A DNA stretch of 47,910 nucleotides from JAVWHX01 sp036639875. Its GTDB lineage: Bacteria; Bacillota_I; Bacilli_A; Erysipelotrichales; Coprobacillaceae. Of this stretch, positions 41,814-47,910 are shown piece after piece. The first letter of the stretch is position 1, and each line of letters begins with the position of its first letter. The position numbers were made by a program, and so were the translations under genes. The stretch covers positions 1-47,910 of the forward strand of contig JAVWHX010000008.1 in NCBI GenBank assembly GCA_036639875.1. Direction: 5' to 3'. Under the pieces are notes generated by a model. It was not told the origin of the DNA. It did no database searches and worked only from the letters and a program-made list of their open reading frames with translations.

Positions 41814-42913
41814 TATATTTCTCCTTTTTCTACAAAATAATTATAAATATCATAAAAACATTTATCAATGTCTCTATTCTTTTTCTTTGAAAATTCATAA
41901 AAATCAATTAAAGAATTTCTAAATCCTTCATTGATATCTTTTTTACATATAAGTATCTGTTCAGATGAATCATAATCTCGTAATGGATCCAATTTATCTG
42001 CAACATAAACACATTTACCAATCTGTGAGATATGAATAGAAGCTGTTGTATGCTGTTCAATAGCTTTTAGTATCTCTTCATCATCAATCAAATACACTAT
42101 CTCAGTTATATAACGCGATACCCATTGATGTAATATCGGTTGAGGTTTATCTATAAACTCCTTAAAATGATTATTCATAATGGCTAAAGTTTCATCTAGA
42201 GACATTTCTTTAGCAATATCATGAAACATCCCAGCAATATAAGCTTTCATTGAATCCAAATGATTAGCCTCAGCAATCTCATAAGCTAATTTAGCAACAC
42301 TACACGTATGTTTCCATCTCTTCTCAGACATTTTAGAAGCAATTATTGTTTCTAAATATAAACCATGATTTGTAATATATTTTAAAACATCATGTTCTAA
42401 CATCTCAATATGACCATCTCTTGCATCACTACTAGACGCATTAATTGGTTCATTAAGCAGTTCAATAAAGTTAAATTCATTAAACTTTATTTCATCTTTT
42501 TTATATCCACCTCTTTGAAAAGCTACCAATTGTAGAAGTTTATTAATTTCTTTTGCATCTTTCCATTTATAGAAAGAATTTGCCTGATCCATCCCCATAA
42601 TATAATAATACTCAGTATCAGGATGATCTTTCATCAACTGTTTAATTGTATCAATTGTAAAATTCTTATCATCTTTTAAACTATCAATCTCAATTGTATT
42701 GATTTTTAAATAATCATAATCCTTAATCGCAATATGAATCATCTCAATACGTTGTTTTGAAGTCGCAAAGCTTGCATCCTTCCAAGGATTATTCTTTGTT
42801 GGAATAAAATGAACTTCATCAAGGTTTAACTGTTCTAAAGCAAATTTAGCAATATAGATATGAGCTTTATGGATGGGATCAAAACTCCCACCAAATAAGC
42901 CAATCTTTATCAT
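41813..42913 (-). CDS. nadD: NadD-YqeK fusion: nicotinate-nucleotide adenylyltransferase with HD phosphatase
   Basis: A 366-residue fusion. Residues 1-190 are NadD (LFGGSFDPIHKAH, YIMGMDQANSFYKW, ASSSDARDG), which makes deamido-NAD from nicotinate mononucleotide. In the HxGH nucleotide-binding motif Ala replaces Gly. Residues about 190-366 are YqeK, an HD-domain diadenosine-tetraphosphatase (KRWKHTCSVAKLAYE, GMFHDIAKEM, QHTTA, YVADKLDPLRDYD). In Bacillus these are two adjacent genes; here no stop or new start separates them. It overlaps yhbY and rsfS. Confidence 0.94.
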   Translation of the reverse strand: MIKIGLFGGSFDPIHKAHIYIAKFALEQLNLDEVHFIPTKNNPWKDASFATSKQRIEMIHIAIKDYDYLKINTIEIDSLKDDKNFTIDTIKQLMKDHPDTEYYYIMGMDQANSFYKWKDAKEINKLLQLVAFQRGGYKKDEIKFNEFNFIELLNEPINASSSDARDGHIEMLEHDVLKYITNHGLYLETIIASKMSEKRWKHTCSVAKLAYEIAEANHLDSMKAYIAGMFHDIAKEMSLDETLAIMNNHFKEFIDKPQPILHQWVSRYITEIVYLIDDEEILKAIEQHTTASIHISQIGKCVYVADKLDPLRDYDSSEQILICKKDINEGFRNSLIDFYEFSKKKNRDIDKCFYDIYNYFVEKGEI

Positions 42914-43197
42914 GGTAATTTATATGCCTTTTTATCACTTTGCTTATATAGAACAATTGTATGTCCAACGATTTGTACAACATCAGATTTCGTTTGTACA
43001 CTGATTTCTAATGCAACTGTATTCACATCATCTGGACATGTATCTAATAATTTCACTTTAATTAATTCATGAGCTTCTAGTGCATCACAAAGTCCAATAA
43101 CTTGATTACTAGAAACCCCTTCTTTTCCTATTTGAAACATAGCATTCATATGGTGTGCTTCACTTCTTAAATATCTTTTTTGTTTTCCTGTTAACAT
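42910..43197 (-). CDS. yhbY: RNA-binding protein YhbY/YqeI
   Basis: A 95-residue CRM-domain protein (LTGKQKRYLRSEAHHMN, FQIGKEGVSSN, VGHTIVLYKQS) that associates with pre-50S particles. It lies between yqeH and nadD as in Bacillus, although aroE, which intervenes there, is absent. It overlaps nadD by four bases. Confidence 0.95.
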   Translation of the reverse strand: MLTGKQKRYLRSEAHHMNAMFQIGKEGVSSNQVIGLCDALEAHELIKVKLLDTCPDDVNTVALEISVQTKSDVVQIVGHTIVLYKQSDKKAYKLP

Positions 43198-43206
43198 ATT
43201 TTCTCC

Positions 43207-44307
43207 TTATATAATTGATTCTCTAATCAAAACTGAAATTTGTGATGGAACTTTTATTTGAACTTTACCACCATTTGAATTAATAGTTATAAAGCCTAAT
43301 CCAGATATGACAATATCACATTTTCCATCAAGTAATTTGAATTCATAGCTTTTCATTTGATCAATTGTTTCAATATCTTCTATTTCATATTGTAATGTTT
43401 TATGACGATTATACAATTCATCAGCATTACTTAACTTAGTACGATGTATTTTTAAGTTCTTAGAAAAGTAAGCTATAAAACTTGCCTTATCTCCTTCAAG
43501 ATAATCAATTCTTCCTAAACCACCAAAGTACAATGTTTGATGTTTATCTAATTGAAAAATCATTGGTCTTAATTCACTTTGTGGAATAACCTTGATAATA
43601 TCATCACTCTTTAATAAATGAGTCATTTGGTTTTCATTAATAATACCTGGAGTATCATAAAGGAAGTTTTTATTATCTAAAGGAATTTCAATTAAGTTAA
43701 GAGTAGTTCCTGGATATTCAGAAACAGTAATTAAATTCTTATCAGACATATTTGCATAATGTCTTAATAATGAATTAATAAACGTTGACTTACCAACATT
43801 TGTGATTCCGACAACATAAACATCTCTACCTTTGCGATAATCCATAATAGCATCATAAATGTTATCAAGATTCATATTCTTTAATCCACTTGTAATCATA
43901 ACATCAACTGGCTTAATACCCTCTTCTTTTAACTGACGTCTTACCCAATGTTCTAACTTTACTTCTTTTACTGACTTAGGAAGTATATCACGTTTATTTG
44001 CTAAAACAAGCACATCATTTTGTGCAATATGTCTCATCAAGCCATGAATTAAACTTCCATTAAAATCAAAAAGATCAATCATATAAACAACCAAACAATC
44101 TTTCTCACCAATATCTTGAAGAATTGATAAAAAATCATCTTTAGTTAGACTTGTTTCTTGTATTTGATGATAGTTCTTTAATTTAAAGCAGCGTTGACAT
44201 AATACAGTCTCATTATCCATTGCGCTTTTTGGTACATATCCTATATGTTTTTCATTTTCATTTTGAATAATGGCTCCACAGCCAAAGCATTTCATTTCTT
44301 TATTCAT
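43207..44307 (-). CDS. yqeH: Ribosome biogenesis GTPase YqeH
   Basis: A 366-residue circularly permuted GTPase needed for 30S assembly. It begins with a zinc finger (Cys7, Cys10, Cys37, Cys40), then G4 ANKRDILP, G5, G1 GITNVGKSTFINSLL and G3 YDTPGI in permuted order, and a C-terminal RNA-binding region. First gene of the - strand yqeH-yhbY-nadD/yqeK-rsfS-yqeM-mtnN-U32 operon and divergent from sigK. Confidence 0.95.
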   Translation of the reverse strand: MNKEMKCFGCGAIIQNENEKHIGYVPKSAMDNETVLCQRCFKLKNYHQIQETSLTKDDFLSILQDIGEKDCLVVYMIDLFDFNGSLIHGLMRHIAQNDVLVLANKRDILPKSVKEVKLEHWVRRQLKEEGIKPVDVMITSGLKNMNLDNIYDAIMDYRKGRDVYVVGITNVGKSTFINSLLRHYANMSDKNLITVSEYPGTTLNLIEIPLDNKNFLYDTPGIINENQMTHLLKSDDIIKVIPQSELRPMIFQLDKHQTLYFGGLGRIDYLEGDKASFIAYFSKNLKIHRTKLSNADELYNRHKTLQYEIEDIETIDQMKSYEFKLLDGKCDIVISGLGFITINSNGGKVQIKVPSQISVLIRESII

Positions 44308-44330
44308 ATATGCCCATCCTTTACTTCCCT

Positions 44331-44359
44331 ATTGTACATTATTTCTTCGATTATGAAAA
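44331..44359 (-). promoter_or_regulatory. Possible promoter of the yqeH operon
   Basis: On the - strand TTTTCA (44359-44354), 17-base spacer, TACAAT (44336-44331), 24 bases before the yqeH start. Confidence 0.4.
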
Positions 44360-44362
44360 GTC

Positions 44363-44415
44363 TAAACATAACTATCGACAATTTTCATATACTGAATTGA
44401 GGTGGATTATGTTTA
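44363..44415 (+). promoter_or_regulatory. 9-bp inverted repeat spanning the sigK start codon
   Basis: TAAACATAA (44363-44371) is complementary to TTATGTTTA (44407-44415). ATG 44409 is in the 3' arm and GAGGTGG (44399-44405) in the 35-base loop. A CATATACT sequence (44386-44393) resembles a sporulation -10 but sits close to the ribosome site. Weaker than the other three cases. Confidence 0.45.
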
Positions 44416-45092
44416 CAACACTTATTTCATTATTACAACAGTTCTTATTTGTTTCATTTATCAAGACTCAAGCTTTTAAAAATCAATTAACTCCTCAAGA
44501 AGAAAGTGCCTTATTAGAAAAGTATTTTCAAGGTGATAAAGATGCAAGAAATCAACTTATCGAACATAACTTAAGATTGGTTGCTCATATTGCTAAAAAA
44601 TACGATGGTGGCAAAGATCTTCAAGAAGACTTAATTAGTATAGGCACAATTGGACTAATTAAAGCAATTGATAGTTATAAACCTGATAAATCTACAAAAC
44701 TAGGAACATACGCTGCTAGATGTATTGAAAACGAAATCTTGATGCATCTAAGAGGGAACAAGAAAACATCATTAGATGTTTCTTTGAATGAAGTATTAGG
44801 AGTTGATAAGGATGGTGGTGAAATGACTTTACTAGACATTTTACCAAGTGATCAAAAAGAAATCATTGATCAAATTGATACTGATGATCAAATTAAGAAA
44901 CTACAAAGCTACTTTCAAATTCTAACCAGTCGTGAACAACAAATTCTTATCTATCGTTATGGTTTAAATAAACACAAAGTATATACTCAAAAAGAAATAG
45001 CAGAAGAATTAGATATCTCACGTTCTTATGTCTCTAGATTAGAAAAAAGAGCACTTATTAAACTTTTAAAAGCTTATCTTAATGACAAGTAA
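44409..45092 (+). CDS. sigK: Sporulation sigma factor SigK (pro-sigma-K)
   Basis: A 227-residue late mother-cell sigma factor. Region 2 has NLRLVAHIAKKYDGGKDLQEDL and ISIGTIGLIKAIDSY, then TKLGTYAARCIENEILMHLR; region 4 ends with EELDISRSYVSRLEKRAL. These fit SigK better than SigE (MHLR, YAARC). The N-terminus MFTTLISLLQQFLFVSFIKT aligns with the hydrophobic pro-sequence of Bacillus pro-sigma-K but is a few residues shorter. The gene is continuous, with no skin-like element. I choose ATG 44409 behind GAGGTGG; an upstream in-frame start (44310) would add 33 unrelated residues. Confidence 0.9.
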   Translation: MFTTLISLLQQFLFVSFIKTQAFKNQLTPQEESALLEKYFQGDKDARNQLIEHNLRLVAHIAKKYDGGKDLQEDLISIGTIGLIKAIDSYKPDKSTKLGTYAARCIENEILMHLRGNKKTSLDVSLNEVLGVDKDGGEMTLLDILPSDQKEIIDQIDTDDQIKKLQSYFQILTSREQQILIYRYGLNKHKVYTQKEIAEELDISRSYVSRLEKRALIKLLKAYLNDK

Positions 45093-45093
45093 A

Positions 45094-45117
45094 AGAATAT
45101 GAGTTTCCTCATATTCT
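45094..45117 (-). terminator. Terminator after parC, shared with the end of sigK
   Basis: AGAATATGAG / CTCATATTCT with loop TTTC. T4 follows on the - strand, no T run on the + strand. The parC stop overlaps the stem. Confidence 0.65.
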
Positions 45118-47800
45118 AGAAATCATCTTTGAATAAATCATCAAAAGAGATAGGTTCAAAATGTTTATCATCTTCAGTCTTTTTTTGTTCAATTGAAGGA
45201 CTTTCTTTTATAGGTTCTATTTGTTTAATTTGCTCTTCTTCAACGTTTTCATTGATGATAGGCAAATCTTCAATAGGTTCTATAGTTTCATCATTAATAA
45301 ACTCCTTGACTTCATCAAACAAATCAGGATCTTCTTGTATATCAAATATATGAGTAGATTCTGTTTTCGTTATATGATCAACGTCATAATTATCAGTTGA
45401 TAAAGTATGAGAATCATAAACATATGTAATATCACCATCAACTGCTGAAATACCACTTGGTTTATTTAACAATTGACCATAACTGTAATCTTTAACATGA
45501 ATAGATGTTTCATTATCACTTGTATAAATTGTTAAACTGTCTTGTGTGTCTAATACAAAAGCAGCCAAAGAATGAATAAGATTTGTTTTTGGAGATTTAA
45601 ATATCAATGAACCCTTCGTTGCTCTATTACAACTTGGGATATCAGATATACGTAATCTCTTAATACCAGGTTGATCACTAATTAATACATAAGAATCTGT
45701 TTTTAAAGGATTAAAGATATTCATTGATACCAATTCATCATTCTTTAAATTAATTCCTTTAATACCACCCGCTTTTACACCCAATATAGAAATTTCATCT
45801 TCACTATATAAAGTTGCATACCCTGCTTTAGTCGTTAAGACAACTCCTTGTTTACCGTCAGTCAATCCGACTTGTAGTAAAGAATCATCTTTCTTTAAAT
45901 TTATACATTTAATAGCTTTACTAAAACGAGTAACATCGAATTCTTTTAATTCAACACGTTTCATTTGTCCAAATCGTGTTGCTATCATAACAAATAAAGG
46001 TTTGTTAAATGACTTCACTAATATAGAGCCAACAATCTTTTCATCAGAAGAAACTTTGATAAGATAACTAATATGTTTTCCTAGTTCTTTCCATTTAAAC
46101 TCTTCTAATTTATGAAGAGGAATATATAGATAATTTCCTTTATCAGTAAATAACAATAACTTATCAAGAGTATTCGCTTCATGTATATCAATTAAGACAT
46201 CTTCATCTTTTTTACCAAATGCTGTATTTTCACTAGCTTTATAAGATCTTAAAGAAATACGTTTTACATAACCATCTCTTGTAATAGATACAAGGATATC
46301 TTCAGGTAAAATCATAGCTTCTTCATTAATTGAAATTTCTTGAATTTCATCTTTTATTTTTGAAAGTCTTGGTGAAGGGTATTGTGCCCTAACCCGTTTA
46401 AGTTCATCAACAATAACTTTTCTAAGGACAGTATCACTATGTAAAATATCATTTAACATTTGAATTAATGATTCTAGTTCACTTTTTTCACCTTCTAAAG
46501 CAACAATATCGGTATTTGTCAAACGATAAAGTTGTAAAGTAACAATTGCTTCAGATTGTTTTTCAGTAAAACCAAACTTTTCTTGAATGTTATTTTTTGC
46601 ATCTTGTTTATCTTTTGATTTACGGATTGCAGCAACAACTTCATCTAAGATTGATACTGCTTTGATCAAACCATCAACAATATGTTTTCTTTCCTCAGCT
46701 TTTTCTAAATCAAATAAAGAACGTTTTGTAATCACTTCTATTTGATGTTTAATATAACCATCTAAGATAGCTTCAATTCCCATTAAAATAGGTCTTTTGT
46801 CTTTTATAGCAACCATATTATAATTATAGTTCTTTTGTAAATCAGTATTTTTAAAGAAGTAATTTAATGTATTTTGAACATCAACATCTTTCTTTAAATC
46901 AATAACGATACTTAATCCATTACGATCTGATTCATCTCTCACTTCTATAATTCCATCAATGCTCTTATTAAAACGAATTTCATCTAATTTTCTCACCAAT
47001 TCAGCTTTATTCACTTCGTATGGAATTTCACTCACAACAATCTTATTCATTGTTTTTTCTTCAACAATTTGAGTTACTGATCTTACAACAACTTTTCCTT
47101 TACCTGTTTGAAAAGCTTGTCTAATACCTTGCTTTCCTTCAACAATTGCTCCAGTAGGAAAATCAGGACCTTTCATAAACTCCATAAGTTTGTCTAAAGA
47201 ACATTGTGGATGAGCAATACGATAGATTGCTGCATCAATAACTTCTTCAAAGTTATGTGGTGGAATATCAGTTGCATAACCTGCTGATATTCCAGTTGCT
47301 CCATTTACAAGTAAGTTTGGATATTTAGCTGGAACAACAGTTGGCTCGTATTCAGTATCATCGAAATTCAATGACATTAAAACAGTATCTTTATCAATAT
47401 CTTTCAACAATTCTAATGCAATGGCCGAAAGTCTTGCTTCTGTATAACGCATAGCTGCAGCAGGGTCGTTATCAATAGAACCGTTATTTCCTTGCATATC
47501 AACAAGCGGAATACGCATTTTCCAATCTTGTGATAATCGCACCATGGCATCATAGACAGAACTGTCACCATGAGGATGATAGTTACCAATAACATTTCCG
47601 ACTGTCTTAGCACTCTTACGATAAGGTTTTAAATGTGTGTTTCCTTCTTTGTACATTGCATATAATATTCTACGTTGAACTGGTTTTAAACCATCTCTTA
47701 CATCGGGCAAAGCACGATCTTGAATAATATATTTAGAATATTTACCAAAACGATCACCCATAATGTCATCAAGTGACTGTGTAATAATTTTATCTCTCAT
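45116..47800 (-). CDS. parC: DNA topoisomerase IV subunit A with acidic C-terminal tail
   Basis: An 894-residue type IIA topoisomerase subunit that decatenates daughter chromosomes together with ParE. The breakage-reunion domain has DGLKPVQRRILYAM, HPHGDSSVYDAMVRL (quinolone-region positions Ser80 and Asp84) and the catalytic Tyr119 in AAAMRYTEARL, followed by a coiled-coil gate and a C-terminal beta-pinwheel. About 90 residues at the end are acidic and repetitive (EEEQIKQIEPIKESP) and finish FDDLFKDDF, making the protein longer than typical ParC. AAGGAGGGG precedes the ATG; parE lies just upstream. Confidence 0.95.
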   Translation of the reverse strand: MRDKIITQSLDDIMGDRFGKYSKYIIQDRALPDVRDGLKPVQRRILYAMYKEGNTHLKPYRKSAKTVGNVIGNYHPHGDSSVYDAMVRLSQDWKMRIPLVDMQGNNGSIDNDPAAAMRYTEARLSAIALELLKDIDKDTVLMSLNFDDTEYEPTVVPAKYPNLLVNGATGISAGYATDIPPHNFEEVIDAAIYRIAHPQCSLDKLMEFMKGPDFPTGAIVEGKQGIRQAFQTGKGKVVVRSVTQIVEEKTMNKIVVSEIPYEVNKAELVRKLDEIRFNKSIDGIIEVRDESDRNGLSIVIDLKKDVDVQNTLNYFFKNTDLQKNYNYNMVAIKDKRPILMGIEAILDGYIKHQIEVITKRSLFDLEKAEERKHIVDGLIKAVSILDEVVAAIRKSKDKQDAKNNIQEKFGFTEKQSEAIVTLQLYRLTNTDIVALEGEKSELESLIQMLNDILHSDTVLRKVIVDELKRVRAQYPSPRLSKIKDEIQEISINEEAMILPEDILVSITRDGYVKRISLRSYKASENTAFGKKDEDVLIDIHEANTLDKLLLFTDKGNYLYIPLHKLEEFKWKELGKHISYLIKVSSDEKIVGSILVKSFNKPLFVMIATRFGQMKRVELKEFDVTRFSKAIKCINLKKDDSLLQVGLTDGKQGVVLTTKAGYATLYSEDEISILGVKAGGIKGINLKNDELVSMNIFNPLKTDSYVLISDQPGIKRLRISDIPSCNRATKGSLIFKSPKTNLIHSLAAFVLDTQDSLTIYTSDNETSIHVKDYSYGQLLNKPSGISAVDGDITYVYDSHTLSTDNYDVDHITKTESTHIFDIQEDPDLFDEVKEFINDETIEPIEDLPIINENVEEEQIKQIEPIKESPSIEQKKTEDDKHFEPISFDDLFKDDF

Positions 47801-47811
47801 GCTTCCCCTCC

Positions 47812-47910
47812 TTATTGATTAATTGTAAATGCATCAAAAGCATCTTCTAATGAGAATTGAACATTATCTTCTATCCATTCTCTTCTTGGTTCAACCTTAT
47901 CTCCCATTAA
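47812..47910 (-). CDS. parE: DNA topoisomerase IV subunit B, C-terminal end (partial)
   Basis: The last 33 codons (LMGDKVEPRREWIEDNVQF, then DAFDAFTINQ) match the conserved C-terminus of ParE/GyrB-type TOPRIM subunits. The 5' part is beyond the window. The gap to parC is 11 bases, so parE-parC form one operon. Confidence 0.92.
   Translation of the reverse strand, partial: LMGDKVEPRREWIEDNVQFSLEDAFDAFTINQ

Noticed and set aside
44310..44408. In-frame upstream extension of sigK by 33 codons
   Set aside because: No ribosome site, sequence unlike any sigma factor N-terminus; ATG 44409 gives a normal pro-sequence.

Overview
The window is chromosomal core from a low-GC, endospore-forming member of the Firmicutes. 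The gene orders infB-rbfA, trmB-ytpP-ytpR, yqgX-comG, nusB-xseA-xseB-ispA-dxs-tlyA-recN-spoIVB-spo0A, spoIIM-xerD-deoB and yqeH-yhbY-nadD-yqeK-rsfS-yqeM all resemble Bacillus/Clostridium. The compaction, the NadD-YqeK fusion and the reduced sporulation set (a lone spoIIIAH) point by inference to the Erysipelotrichia/Coprobacillaceae rather than Bacilli or Clostridia. No tRNA, rRNA, CRISPR array, insertion sequence or prophage was recognised.

Layout, + strand 1-31.4 kb: the 3' end of infB, then rbfA; nagA with an aldose-1-epimerase-like gene; two tiny genes (a Cse60-like sporulation protein and a Cys-rich DUF1540 protein); a lipoprotein; an rsuA-trmB-ytpP-ytpR-unknown-acpS cluster; a short ssb; lepA; a class B penicillin-binding protein; rpmG; a metallo-hydrolase followed by a full comGA-GG pseudopilus operon ending in a 51-codon membrane protein; efp; spoIIIAH; an Asp23 protein; nusB; xseA/xseB; isoprenoid genes ispA and dxs; tlyA; recN; spoIVB; spo0A; dinB; spoIIM; xerD; deoB; and a small membrane protein. 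The - strand 31.5-44.3 kb holds a DUF2156-GNAT protein with a DUF815 ATPase, the UPF0237/UPF0210 pair, an orphan PTS IIB, an XRE regulator, and the ribosome-assembly/NAD operon yqeH to U32 peptidase. yfcE lies on + within this block. sigK (+) and parC/parE (-) close the window.

Working together: Spo0A (entry into sporulation), SpoIIM (engulfment), SpoIIIAH (forespore channel), SpoIVB (forespore signal) and SigK (late mother-cell sigma factor with a pro-sequence) give a partial sporulation pathway spread among housekeeping genes.

Most interesting signal: four of the sporulation genes (spoIIIAH, spoIVB, spoIIM, sigK) carry inverted repeats whose 3' arm contains the start codon and whose loop, or in spoIVB partly the stem, holds the Shine-Dalgarno sequence. 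At the first three, the 5' arm starts within about 30 bases of the previous gene's stop. I propose a translation gate that silences read-through transcripts. Other notable points are a Spo0A receiver domain with its acidic pair and lysine position altered, an EF-P with arginine at the usual modified-lysine position, comGF without a usable canonical start for its prepilin signal, and an acidic tail on ParC.
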